From: a virus
Reading direction: 5' to 3' (one strand)
DNA length: 64,000 nucleotides
Virus record (IMG/VR): IMGVR_UViG_3300033156_000424
Span: 1-64,000 of that record
Numbering within the stretch: position 1 is the first letter of the stretch; the number at the start of each line of letters is the position of its first letter. Made by a program: the position numbers and the translations under genes. Of this stretch, positions 7,959 through 15,012 are shown in pieces. The notes beneath the pieces were generated by a model. The model was not told the DNA's origin. It did no database searches and saw only the letters and a list, made by a program, of their open reading frames with translations.

Positions 7959-8438
7959 ATGATTACAGATGATGATGAAATTTTCCCAATAGAATATTAT
8001 GGAAATAGTAGTAGATTTATTGATTTTAAGTTGTTTATAGATAAGAAAGAAGTTGGAGAAGTGGTTAAAATTGTATTTATAAATGATGATGTTATGGAAT
8101 ATACAGCAAATATAGTTATTACTGAAGAAAACAGAGAATATATATATAAAGATGTATTAAATGTTGTTGGATTAAAGAATATCGAAAACGGAAAATATAG
8201 ATTATTTGGACTTCCAATAGGTGATAAAAACTATATAACGGTAACTGGAGTGGTTGGGATGAGTGGGGTTATTATTAAATTTGAACAAAGTAGAATAGAT
8301 ATACATACAGTAACACATAAACCACCTATCTATATGGAGATGGCTGTAACAAACATTGATTCATATAAAAACATTGATTCATGTGATATTGAAAAGAGTA
8401 TAGAATGGAAAGAAAAAGGATGGATAAAAGATGTATAA
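7959..8438 (+). CDS. Unknown beta-rich protein
   Basis: 159 residues starting at the ATG after GGATTGATAAAA. Mostly alternating hydrophobic residues with turns (beta sandwich-like), no Cys pairs. Near the C-terminus a 14-bp direct repeat encodes NIDSYKNIDS. Overlaps the following helix-turn-helix gene. Function unknown. Confidence 0.7.
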   Translation: MITDDDEIFPIEYYGNSSRFIDFKLFIDKKEVGEVVKIVFINDDVMEYTANIVITEENREYIYKDVLNVVGLKNIENGKYRLFGLPIGDKNYITVTGVVGMSGVIIKFEQSRIDIHTVTHKPPIYMEMAVTNIDSYKNIDSCDIEKSIEWKEKGWIKDV

Positions 8439-8595
8439 AGGGTCAGAATATAGAACTATGGAAGAAGTAGCTGAAGCTTGTGGTGTGTCAAGAATGACTA
8501 TCCATAAAAGAATACGTGAATGGAAAGATGTTGATATATTACCAAACATATCATTAAATATTGTGATACATAAAAAACAAAAAGGAGGCAACTAA
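8431..8595 (+). CDS. 54-aa helix-turn-helix protein A
   Basis: The core YRTMEEVAEACGVSRMTIHKRIREW is a textbook helix-turn-helix, with the recognition helix around SRMTIHKRIREW (about residues 20-31). There is no room for an effector domain, so it is a minimal DNA-binding protein, probably dimeric or an accessory regulator. A near-copy lies at 8955-9116, with one gene between them. Confidence 0.7.
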   Translation: MYKGSEYRTMEEVAEACGVSRMTIHKRIREWKDVDILPNISLNIVIHKKQKGGN

Positions 8596-8596
8596 A

Positions 8597-8953
8597 ATGA
8601 TGAGAGAAAGAGATGTATATACTCATATAGTTGAAATATTTGATTTTCGTGGAAGAATATGTATGATACGAAGGGTTATTATGCCATTATTTAATGAAGA
8701 TATTACATATCATAACGGATATGTTGAAAAGGCAAAGAATATGTATGGAAAAGGATATTATGATGCCAATGTTGAAGGTGTAGATGTTGGAGAAGAAATA
8801 ACGTTTGATGGTTCTTGGAGTGAGTTTAAAGGCAGAGAATTTTGGGGATTTGATACGATGCACTCATATGATACAAAAGAAACACAATCACATAAAGCTG
8901 TTAAGGAAAGATTATTAAAATTTGCTGAAGAAATCATAGCGAGTGGATTATAA
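8597..8953 (+). CDS. Unknown protein between two HTH genes
   Basis: 118 residues, ATG after a strong AAAGGAGG site. Mixed alpha/beta with a Gly/Tyr-rich centre and a helical C-terminus. It sits between two paralogous HTH genes, so functional coupling is possible. No family recognised. Confidence 0.65.
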   Translation: MMRERDVYTHIVEIFDFRGRICMIRRVIMPLFNEDITYHNGYVEKAKNMYGKGYYDANVEGVDVGEEITFDGSWSEFKGREFWGFDTMHSYDTKETQSHKAVKERLLKFAEEIIASGL

Positions 8954-8954
8954 G

Positions 8955-9116
8955 ATGATTACAAATAAACCAAATTATAGAACAGTAAAAGAGATAGCTG
9001 ATGTATGTGGTGTATCTGAAGCAACGGTACAAAGAAGACTCAAAGAATGGAAAGAAGCTGGTATTATACCTAATGTGTATTTAAGGAAGATAATAAACAA
9101 TTTATTGATAGAGTGA
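8955..9116 (+). CDS. 53-aa helix-turn-helix protein B
   Basis: The core YRTVKEIADVCGVSEATVQRRLKEW aligns with protein A (8431-8595) across the whole HTH, as does the following IIPNVYL/ILPNISL tail. The changed recognition-helix residues (EATVQRR against RMTIHKR) suggest the two read different DNA sites. Stop overlaps the next gene's ribosome binding site. Confidence 0.7.
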   Translation: MITNKPNYRTVKEIADVCGVSEATVQRRLKEWKEAGIIPNVYLRKIINNLLIE

Positions 9117-9118
9117 AG

Positions 9119-9493
9119 ATGAGAAAGATGAAAGAACATTTAATTGAATATTATGAGAAAATGAGGAGAAAAGAACTTATAAGAGAGATTGAGATATTAC
9201 GTGATTTGGTTTTAGAGGTTATTGGAGACGAGAAATTATTAGAGAAGATAATCAAACTTGAACATGCGAGAACACAATATTATGAGTTACCAGAAAGCTG
9301 GGTAATTGATGATGAAGATGATAAAGACGAAAAAATTGCTGTAAAAGAATTAATAGATTTGTTACATGAACCTCCTCTAACTCATAAAAAGAAAAGATGG
9401 TATCCATTTAAAAAAATAATCAACTTTTTTAGAAGATTAAAAGACGATTTAGGTGTATTATCTACAATTGGAGAGTGGGATAATGAAAAATAA
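9119..9493 (+). CDS. Unknown helical protein
   Basis: 124 residues from ATG 9119 (the GTG at 9113 is in the ribosome binding site). Coiled-coil-like N-terminal 60 residues, an acidic linker (DDEDDKDE), then a basic segment with KKRWYPFKKIINFFRRLK, which looks amphipathic and possibly membrane-associated. Function unknown. Confidence 0.65.
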   Translation: MRKMKEHLIEYYEKMRRKELIREIEILRDLVLEVIGDEKLLEKIIKLEHARTQYYELPESWVIDDEDDKDEKIAVKELIDLLHEPPLTHKKKRWYPFKKIINFFRRLKDDLGVLSTIGEWDNEK

Positions 9494-9602
9494 TATGAGA
9501 AAAAGACTTCTTTTTTTGAGAGTCAAATTATGGAAAAAAATTATAGAGTTTGCAGAAAAACGAAAAGAATATCTTTTTGATAAGTATTTTATGTATAGGT
9601 GA
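9483..9602 (+). CDS. 39-aa basic peptide
   Basis: Starts inside the end of the preceding gene. Very basic and aromatic (MRKRLLFLRVKLWKKII), helical. Its stop adjoins the next gene's ribosome binding site. Could be real or a chance frame. Confidence 0.35.
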   Translation: MKNNMRKRLLFLRVKLWKKIIEFAEKRKEYLFDKYFMYR

Positions 9603-9608
9603 TATAAA

Positions 9609-9839
9609 ATGTTCATAGTATATGCTTCAGATTACGATGCGATGGAAGTGTTTGGTATATTTGATACAAAAGAAAAGGCAGAGTTTTGTTTATCTGAAGT
9701 TGTAAAAGAGGAAGGAGAATTTGGGTTTTTTAAACCAGACCAATTTAAAATAAAAGAAATAGTAGTAAATGCAATTTATTATGATGGGTTTTTTTATATT
9801 GTTTATTTACCACAAAACGAGGAAGATAAAAATGGATGA
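9609..9839 (+). CDS. Small unknown protein
   Basis: 76 residues, ATG after AGGTGATATAAA. Alpha/beta with a SDYDAMEVFGIFDTKEKAE segment. Stop overlaps the next ATG. Function unknown. Confidence 0.65.
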   Translation: MFIVYASDYDAMEVFGIFDTKEKAEFCLSEVVKEEGEFGFFKPDQFKIKEIVVNAIYYDGFFYIVYLPQNEEDKNG

Positions 9840-10212
9840 GGAAAGACTTGAAATGTTTAACACATTGTTGGTGTTATTAGAAACGTTTGATGAGAGAGAG
9901 ATTCATAAACTTATCATTTTTGTGCAAGACCTCTTGACTCGTGAGTGGAATGAGTGTTTAAAATATGATGTAAAAACTGTTGAAGATTTCTTTACTCTTT
10001 TTAATCAGATATATGAGATTGATAGTACAGCATTTTTTAAAACACTTGACGAAAAATATATAGCTTGGGATTTTGTATCATTACCAAATGGAATGATTGC
10101 GTATAAATTATCTAATACTGGGAGAATAGAACAAAAAAGACCAAAAGATTTACATAAGAGGATAAAATTGTTGCGAAACAAAAGGTTTTTAAGAGATGGT
10201 GAGATAGGATGA
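9832..10212 (+). CDS. Unknown helical protein
   Basis: 126 residues from ATG 9832 (after GAGGAAGATAAAA). Mostly helical, mixed charge, no motif. A longer nominal start at 9769 would overlap the preceding gene by 70 nt and is rejected. Function unknown. Confidence 0.65.
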   Translation: MDEERLEMFNTLLVLLETFDEREIHKLIIFVQDLLTREWNECLKYDVKTVEDFFTLFNQIYEIDSTAFFKTLDEKYIAWDFVSLPNGMIAYKLSNTGRIEQKRPKDLHKRIKLLRNKRFLRDGEIG

Positions 10213-10406
10213 GTGAATTTGGAAAACTTGTAGAATTTTATAATAAAATAACAGTTCTTGATGTTTGTCTTCTTGAACATTTAGCTGATGAAACACCAAT
10301 TATACGAATGTGTGCTAATATATTATATAAAGAAATAGGAAAAGCAAGAGCAATAATAGATGAAACAATACAACTTATAGATAGAATAATAAAAGAAAGA
10401 AAGTGA
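10209..10406 (+). CDS. Small helical protein
   Basis: 65 residues, starts in an ATGA overlap after GGTGAGATAGG. Helical with two Cys far apart. No family recognised. Confidence 0.6.
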   Translation: MSEFGKLVEFYNKITVLDVCLLEHLADETPIIRMCANILYKEIGKARAIIDETIQLIDRIIKERK

Positions 10407-10411
10407 TAATA

Positions 10412-10678
10412 ATGACTAAAATAGGAAATTATTTAAAAAATGTTATTTCAAGAATTATGGTTGCAGTTGGTTATATTGTTTGGGTTACTATAATCTGTTT
10501 AGTAGTATTACTTTTATTTTTATTATCTATTATACATATATTTATGTTACCACTTATCTGGGTTTTTGCTGGAGAGAAAAATACACAAAAAACAATAGAT
10601 TGGTGGGAAAATGTGGATAGAAAAATAAATAACATCGATAGAAAAGTATTTAAATCATGTAAAGAAAAAGTAAAGTGA
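10412..10678 (+). CDS. Membrane protein, two hydrophobic segments
   Basis: 88 residues from ATG 10412. A hydrophobic stretch at about 12-55 is long enough for two transmembrane helices, then a charged C-terminal tail. It is followed by another one-helix membrane peptide. A membrane role (envelope modification, lysis or exclusion) is possible but not shown. Confidence 0.65.
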   Translation: MTKIGNYLKNVISRIMVAVGYIVWVTIICLVVLLLFLLSIIHIFMLPLIWVFAGEKNTQKTIDWWENVDRKINNIDRKVFKSCKEKVK

Positions 10679-10683
10679 GAAAA

Positions 10684-10809
10684 ATGAAAACAGTATATAC
10701 ACTTATCATAATATCTTTATCTACTATTTCAGTAGTGTTATTAACACTATTCTTTGGTTGGTTAGTAGATAGAACAAGTGATAAGGGGTATTTTGATACA
10801 ATAAGATAA
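10684..10809 (+). CDS. 41-aa single-pass membrane peptide
   Basis: A transmembrane helix at about residues 5-28 followed by a short charged tail. Its stop codon (10807-10809) directly abuts the first base of the tRNA gene. Confidence 0.55.
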   Translation: MKTVYTLIIISLSTISVVLLTLFFGWLVDRTSDKGYFDTIR

Positions 10810-10883
10810 GCGACCATCGTTCAACGGAAGGACAATGTACTGCCAGTACATTAACGTGGGTTCGAATCCCTCTGGTCGCACCA
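10810..10883 (+). tRNA. tRNA-Gly (anticodon GCC), CCA encoded
   Basis: Acceptor arms GCGACCA (10810-10816) and TGGTCGC (10873-10879) pair perfectly. The D stem is GTTC/GGAC, the anticodon stem ATGTA/TACAT, with loop CTGCCAG and anticodon GCC at 10842-10844. The T loop is TTCGAAT. The T stem GTGGG/CCCTC has one T-T mismatch. Discriminator A is followed by an encoded CCA. It lies directly between a membrane peptide gene and a zinc-finger gene, so it is probably excised from the operon transcript. No integrase is nearby, so an attachment-site role is not supported. Confidence 0.93.
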
Positions 10884-10898
10884 AAAAAAGTGATAAAA

Positions 10899-11093
10899 AT
10901 GAAATATTGTGATATATGTGGTAAAGAAGCAACACAAACTTGTCAGAAATGTGGAGCTGATTATTGTGATGATTGTGCTTTACCATTTGATATTGAATAT
11001 GATGGGAAAGACAGATTTGGAAAAACATCAAAGATAAAACTTACCATTTATACTCAATGTCCAATTTGTCCAAAGATAAAGTGGTTTAAGTAA
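10899..11093 (+). CDS. 64-aa zinc-binding microprotein
   Basis: Starts at the ATG after AAAGTGATAAAA. Cys pairs CDIC, CQKC, CDDC and CPIC are spread over 60 residues, a pattern like B-box or AN1-type cross-brace fingers and probably binding two zinc ions. Follows the tRNA and precedes the RNA ligase. Confidence 0.7.
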   Translation: MKYCDICGKEATQTCQKCGADYCDDCALPFDIEYDGKDRFGKTSKIKLTIYTQCPICPKIKWFK

Positions 11094-11110
11094 AAAACAA
11101 AGTGATTAAA

Positions 11111-12151
11111 ATGAAGAAATATCCAAAAATACCTCATAAAACGAGGAAAGATGTAAATTTTGTTCCTTTTGAGCCAGAACATGATGTTGTGATTCAAGAG
11201 AAGGTAGATGGAGAAAATTTTAGAATACAAATAGAAAAGGAAGAAATTACCGATATGAGTTCTATGTTTAAGTTCTCATATGGAAGCAGACGAGTTGATA
11301 ACATAAATGCAAATGGTGGATTTGGAAAAATAATAGAATATTTCGAATCAGAACCGTTCATGCCAACTCATATTAGTAATTTATTTGATATAGCAACAAG
11401 AGTATATAGAACATATGTACAAAAAATAACAGTTTTTGGAGAGTTTCTTGGAAGTCATAAACACAAGAAAATACCGTATGATAGAGCACCGAAGAACAAT
11501 CTTGCTGTGTTTGATATTATGATATCTAATGATAAGGAATATGCATTTATTCATCCAGCAAGTAATCTATTTACTCTAATTTGTGATACACTTAAAGTTG
11601 ATAAAGTTCCTATACTTTATATGGGGAAAAGTGGATGTGGGATGCAAGATTTCATTAAACTTAATGAGAGTTTTTTTGATAAGATGAGTTATCTTGGAGG
11701 ACATAAAATAGAAGGAACTGTTGCAAAAAACTATGAGAACTTTATAGACGATGAGAAAGGAGTAAAGATGGTAGATATATCTTTTGGTGGAGATGAACTT
11801 GGTCTTCCGATGATTAAGTTTGTTCAAGAACACCTTAAAGAACATGCACATGTTGAAAATATAGTTACCGATACTATTGAAGGTATAGTTAATTTCATAG
11901 CTGATAGATGTATTACTGAAGGAAGGGTATATAAAGCACTAACAAAGATAGAATTTGATGAGCAAAAGAAATGTGATAGAACAGATACACCAAAGATTAT
12001 AAAAGAAGTTATGAATGATGTGCTTATAGAAGAAGATGAACATATACGAAAAATGCTTTATAAAGAATTTAAAGATAAATTTGGAAGAAAAGCGAATAAA
12101 ATAGTAAAGATATATTTTAAATTATTAGAAAAAGGATTAGAAGAAAGGTGA
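11111..12151 (+). CDS. RNA ligase (nucleotidyltransferase superfamily)
   Basis: 346 residues. The KxDG motif I is at K31-V-D-G34 (EKVDGENF), the lysine that takes AMP. Further motifs follow: GSRR, a motif III-like FGEFLG, IEGTVAK (motif IV), and MVDISF/MIKF near the motif V region. The C-terminal helical domain is not the OB fold of DNA ligases. The T4 Rnl2-like RNA ligase group is the best family fit; these seal nicked RNA and can repair tRNAs cut by host anticodon nucleases. Neighbouring a viral tRNA fits that role (inference). ATG 11111 follows GTGATTAAA; the GTG at 11102 is the ribosome binding site. Confidence 0.85.
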   Translation: MKKYPKIPHKTRKDVNFVPFEPEHDVVIQEKVDGENFRIQIEKEEITDMSSMFKFSYGSRRVDNINANGGFGKIIEYFESEPFMPTHISNLFDIATRVYRTYVQKITVFGEFLGSHKHKKIPYDRAPKNNLAVFDIMISNDKEYAFIHPASNLFTLICDTLKVDKVPILYMGKSGCGMQDFIKLNESFFDKMSYLGGHKIEGTVAKNYENFIDDEKGVKMVDISFGGDELGLPMIKFVQEHLKEHAHVENIVTDTIEGIVNFIADRCITEGRVYKALTKIEFDEQKKCDRTDTPKIIKEVMNDVLIEEDEHIRKMLYKEFKDKFGRKANKIVKIYFKLLEKGLEER

Positions 12152-12156
12152 AAAAC

Positions 12157-12351
12157 ATGATAGAAAAAAGGGTTTATATAGATAAAGAAGGAGATTATTG
12201 TTTTAGATATTATAGAAAAAACTCTACAATTGAATTACTTCATGAAAATGAAATTATTCATGTGTTACAATATGATGATATTAGAATTATTCAAGAGTTC
12301 TTTTTAGATGTAATTGAATATATAGATAGATGTGTTGATTTAGATGAGTGA
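12157..12351 (+). CDS. Small unknown protein
   Basis: 64 residues from ATG 12157, after AAAGGTGAAAAAC. Beta-rich N-terminus and an acidic helical C-terminus. Function unknown. Confidence 0.6.
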   Translation: MIEKRVYIDKEGDYCFRYYRKNSTIELLHENEIIHVLQYDDIRIIQEFFLDVIEYIDRCVDLDE

Positions 12352-12357
12352 TAAAAA

Positions 12358-12468
12358 ATGTCTCCAGAATTAATTACAGTGATATTTACTTGTGTCATAA
12401 TGGGAATATTCATCTTATTTAAGATTGGAGAAATAATATATGTTATTGTAGATAACTATTTAAATTAG
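12358..12468 (+). CDS. 36-aa single-pass membrane peptide
   Basis: ATG after GAGTGATAAAAA. One hydrophobic helix covers nearly the whole peptide. Followed at 9 nt by the next gene's start with AGGTGA between. Function unknown. Confidence 0.5.
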   Translation: MSPELITVIFTCVIMGIFILFKIGEIIYVIVDNYLN

Positions 12469-12476
12469 GTGAAAAA

Positions 12477-12737
12477 ATGTATTCAAAAAACTATGATGAT
12501 ATATTAGATGAGAAATTTAAAAAAGAACCAATATGTGCTAATTGTAAATATTTAAGAGTAACATATTATTTTAATCGTAATGATTATGCTTGTGCGTACG
12601 ATAAAAGAAACATACATAGATTTGGTTCTGCTGGAAATAGAAAACAATTAAGTAATATGTTAGAAGAAAGAGGATATGATTGTGATAGAGTTACTAAAGT
12701 ACTTAATTTTATAGTTGAAAGAGGAATAGGAAAATGA
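12477..12737 (+). CDS. Cys-rich protein with CxxCKYL motif
   Basis: 86 residues. CANCKYL at about 20, CAY near 40 and a DC near 71 match the spacing style of the 46-aa protein at 12957-13097 (CKKCKYL...WCM...DC). A four-Cys metal site is likely. Stop overlaps the next ATG. Confidence 0.65.
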   Translation: MYSKNYDDILDEKFKKEPICANCKYLRVTYYFNRNDYACAYDKRNIHRFGSAGNRKQLSNMLEERGYDCDRVTKVLNFIVERGIGK

Positions 12738-12964
12738 GTGACAAAGAAAAAAGTGTTCATAAAATTCAGTTTCATCCGTTATTTAATAAGGTATTTAAAC
12801 AAGTTGTTGATATAGGATATAATCATGATGAATCATGGGAAATAACTAAAGAAATGATTGAGTTAAATAGAAAACTTTATCAATTAGAAGAATGTTTGAA
12901 GTTTTTGAAACCCCTCATAGAATTATGGGATAATGAAAAAGATGAGTTTTGGAATGATGTATAA
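12734..12964 (+). CDS. Small unknown helical protein
   Basis: 76 residues, ATGA overlap with the preceding gene. Helical, His- and Trp-containing, acidic C-terminus. Lies between two related Cys-rich genes. Confidence 0.6.
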   Translation: MSDKEKSVHKIQFHPLFNKVFKQVVDIGYNHDESWEITKEMIELNRKLYQLEECLKFLKPLIELWDNEKDEFWNDV

Positions 12965-13097
12965 TAAATGTAAAAAATGTAAATATTTAGCTCATCCGAG
13001 AATGATTAATAAGGAATCTTGGTGTATGAGAAAAAATGATTTTATATTTACAGAAGACCAGATAGATTGTGATTTATTTAAAGTAAAAGAGAAGTGA
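12957..13097 (+). CDS. 46-aa Cys-rich microprotein with CxxCKYL motif
   Basis: CKKCKYLAHP at residues 5-14, then WCM and DC, the same four-Cys arrangement as the gene at 12477. It overlaps the preceding gene and ends in the ribosome binding site of the methyltransferase gene. Possible zinc or iron-sulfur mini-domain. Confidence 0.6.
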   Translation: MYNKCKKCKYLAHPRMINKESWCMRKNDFIFTEDQIDCDLFKVKEK

Positions 13098-13102
13098 AGA
13101 AG

Positions 13103-13657
13103 ATGGGACAGCAGATATACAATAGAAAAAATAACGAAAGAGAACCAAATGATTTTTATGTAACTCCTCCAGAGACTACACGAGCACTTATGGAAAGAGA
13201 AAAGTTTGATGGACTTATTTGGGAATGTGCTTGTGGTACTGGGGAGATGGCTGAAGTTATAAAAGAATATGATTGTATGGTTTTTTCGAGTGATTTGATA
13301 GATAGAGGATATGGTCGTGGTGGAGTTGATTTTTTACAACATCCAGATGAGGATGAGGTAGAGAATATAATTACAAATCCACCATATAAACATGCATTTG
13401 CATTTGTTAAAAAAGCCAAGAAAATTGCTACAAAAAAGATAGCAATGCTCTTAAAAATAACATTTCTTGAAGGTATATCAAGATATGAGATGTTTCAAGA
13501 TACAGACTTTCCTCTAAAAATAGTATATGTTTTTTGTAGAAGACAAAAAGTAGCTAAAGAAGGTATGGAATTAAAAAATGCTGGTATGATTGCTTATGCA
13601 TGGTTTGTGTGGGATAAAGAATATAAAGGAAAACCAATAATTGAGTGGATACCATAA
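13103..13657 (+). CDS. DNA adenine-type methyltransferase
   Basis: 184 residues. An AdoMet-binding motif I, CACGTGEMAE, is at about 43-51, a motif II-like SSDL at about 62, and the catalytic NPPY at 92-95, typical of N6-adenine DNA methyltransferases. It is short and has no obvious separate target-recognition domain. The first of three DNA methyltransferases in about 4 kb, with no nuclease partner seen. Likely protects viral DNA from host restriction (inference). Start ATG 13103; the GTG at 13094 belongs to the ribosome binding site. Confidence 0.82.
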   Translation: MGQQIYNRKNNEREPNDFYVTPPETTRALMEREKFDGLIWECACGTGEMAEVIKEYDCMVFSSDLIDRGYGRGGVDFLQHPDEDEVENIITNPPYKHAFAFVKKAKKIATKKIAMLLKITFLEGISRYEMFQDTDFPLKIVYVFCRRQKVAKEGMELKNAGMIAYAWFVWDKEYKGKPIIEWIP

Positions 13658-13706
13658 CACTTCAACAGAAATGTTTATATATATGATATTTTAAACGTTT
13701 GAAGTG
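13658..13706 (+). promoter_or_regulatory. TATA element framed by an 8-bp inverted repeat
   Basis: GAAATGTTTATAT at 13668-13680 is the promoter. CACTTCAA (13658-13665) and its exact reverse complement TTGAAGTG (13699-13706) flank it on both sides, with the right arm at the expected transcription start. This arrangement resembles an operator for a dimeric repressor. Confidence 0.6.
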
Positions 13707-13712
13707 ATGTCA

Positions 13713-13904
13713 ATGACTGAATTTAGATATTATAATAAACCGGTATGTCCTAAATGTGGAAAGAAGATGATAGATGTGAGAATGTTCTTCTCTGAATGGA
13801 AGGAAAGAAATCTTTCTGTGAGGTTTTATTGTGATAATTGTGATATTCATCGATGGGTTGTTATAAAAAAAGCAAATTTGACATTTGGTGATATATATGA
13901 ATAG
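13713..13904 (+). CDS. 63-aa zinc-ribbon protein
   Basis: Start at ATG 13713, about 10 nt from the predicted transcription start, with GTGAT as ribosome binding site. CPKCGK at about 12 and CDNC near 43 form a zinc ribbon in a beta-rich context. Own promoter. Confidence 0.7.
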   Translation: MTEFRYYNKPVCPKCGKKMIDVRMFFSEWKERNLSVRFYCDNCDIHRWVVIKKANLTFGDIYE

Positions 13905-14139
13905 AAACACAAAAAAAGAGAATGAAGAAATATTAAACGCAATGACAGAAGAAGAAATAATGATGATGAGAAATAGATTTATCAATTTTTACTATGATGA
14001 AAAATTAAGACTTAAAGAGACCCTTTTTTTTATATCATTATTTAACAAACAGTTAAAAGAGTTTAAAAAGAAGGAAAACAAAATAAACAGATTTAAGAAA
14101 TTGGAAGAATTCATAGACAGAACATACCAAAAAGTTTAA
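13897..14139 (+). CDS. Small helical protein
   Basis: 80 residues, ATG after GGTGATATAT and overlapping the previous stop. Helical and highly charged, with a Lys-rich C-terminus. No family recognised. Confidence 0.6.
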   Translation: MNRNTKKENEEILNAMTEEEIMMMRNRFINFYYDEKLRLKETLFFISLFNKQLKEFKKKENKINRFKKLEEFIDRTYQKV

Positions 14140-14170
14140 AAATGAGTGAGAGATTACTATCGTGATTAAA

Positions 14171-14377
14171 ATGAGTTCAACTGATATTAATAATTATAGA
14201 GCATGTGATGATTGTAAAGGTCTTTTTTCTACTTTGAATCTAATAGAAATAGAGACAAAGAATAAGATAATAAATAAACTTATTTGTGATGAGTGTTTAA
14301 AAATAAGAAACAAAAGAGCATTTTTAAAGAGACAGAGAAAGGAAAGATTTAACACAATCATTGAAAAAGTGTCATAA
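14171..14377 (+). CDS. 68-aa zinc-finger protein
   Basis: ATG after CGTGATTAAA. CDDCKG at about 13 and CDEC near 40 form a treble-clef-like finger, with a basic C-terminal helix (KRAFLKRQRKER). Possible nucleic-acid binding. Confidence 0.65.
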   Translation: MSSTDINNYRACDDCKGLFSTLNLIEIETKNKIINKLICDECLKIRNKRAFLKRQRKERFNTIIEKVS

Positions 14378-14393
14378 AAAATTTACGCGTAGA

Positions 14394-14446
14394 AAAATTG
14401 GATTTTTTATTTTTTCAGAATAGATGAAAGTAAAAAATTCAATTTT
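14394..14446 (+). terminator. Long AT-rich hairpin between operons
   Basis: Arms 14394-14416 and 14426-14446 are nearly complementary over about 21 nt around a 9-nt loop, with T-runs inside the left arm. It sits in the 100-bp gap after the 14171-14377 gene. Could be a terminator or processing signal for the upstream operon. Confidence 0.45.
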
Positions 14447-14479
14447 GAAGTGTTTAGATGAAAAAAAGAGGAGAAAGAA

Positions 14480-14671
14480 ATGAATTTTTTAACAACAAAG
14501 ATACTGCGAAAGATTAAATGTAATTTTTGTACCAAAAAGACTATAAAAAAAGATAAGGGGAAGTTTGTCTGTACGAATTGTGGGATGATGTACGAGGAAT
14601 GGGAGTTATGGGACATGGTTGATGAGGAAAACAAGTACAATGGGATATGGAAATATGAATATAAAAAATAA
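14480..14671 (+). CDS. 63-aa zinc-ribbon protein
   Basis: ATG after AGAGGAGAAAGAA. CNFC at about 15 and CTNCGM near 33 give a TFIIS-like ribbon, followed by an acidic, Trp-rich tail. Role unknown. Confidence 0.7.
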   Translation: MNFLTTKILRKIKCNFCTKKTIKKDKGKFVCTNCGMMYEEWELWDMVDEENKYNGIWKYEYKK

Positions 14672-14816
14672 AATAGAGATAGAGATGAGATTTTCTGAAG
14701 ATGTATATGATTGTTTTGAGTATTTAAAGGATAGATTTCCAGAACTTGCTCGAAGATTTATTTCATCATATAAGAAAAACAACAATACATGGATTTGTGA
14801 GTTTAAGACGGATTGA
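14655..14816 (+). CDS. Small unknown protein
   Basis: 53 residues if started at ATG 14655; an ATG at 14685 gives 43. Overlaps the preceding gene. Short alpha/beta domain with RFPELARRFISSY. Function unknown. Confidence 0.5.
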   Translation: MNIKNKIEIEMRFSEDVYDCFEYLKDRFPELARRFISSYKKNNNTWICEFKTD

Positions 14817-14820
14817 TATC

Positions 14821-15012
14821 ATGACAAGTAGTTGTAGTAGATGTGATAAACCGTTTCAAAGAGAACCAATTAAATGTGCTGTACATAAGGGATATATTTG
14901 TATGGATTGTGTTGGTTATGTTGATAGAGAAGGACATTATTATTGTTGGGATTGTATTGAGATAGGACAAAAATATGATGAATTTAAGGAGAATGAAATA
15001 AATGTATTATAA
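14821..15012 (+). CDS. 63-aa double zinc-finger protein
   Basis: ATG after GGATTGATATC. CSRC, CAVH, CMDC and CWDC in 50 residues give eight ligands in four pairs, a RING or B-box-like cross-brace. Overlaps the start of the following methyltransferase by 11 nt. Confidence 0.7.
   Translation: MTSSCSRCDKPFQREPIKCAVHKGYICMDCVGYVDREGHYYCWDCIEIGQKYDEFKENEINVL

Noticed and set aside
10810-10883. tRNA as an attachment site for integration
   Set aside because: The tRNA is complete and intact, no integrase is in the window and no repeat of its 3' end was noticed.
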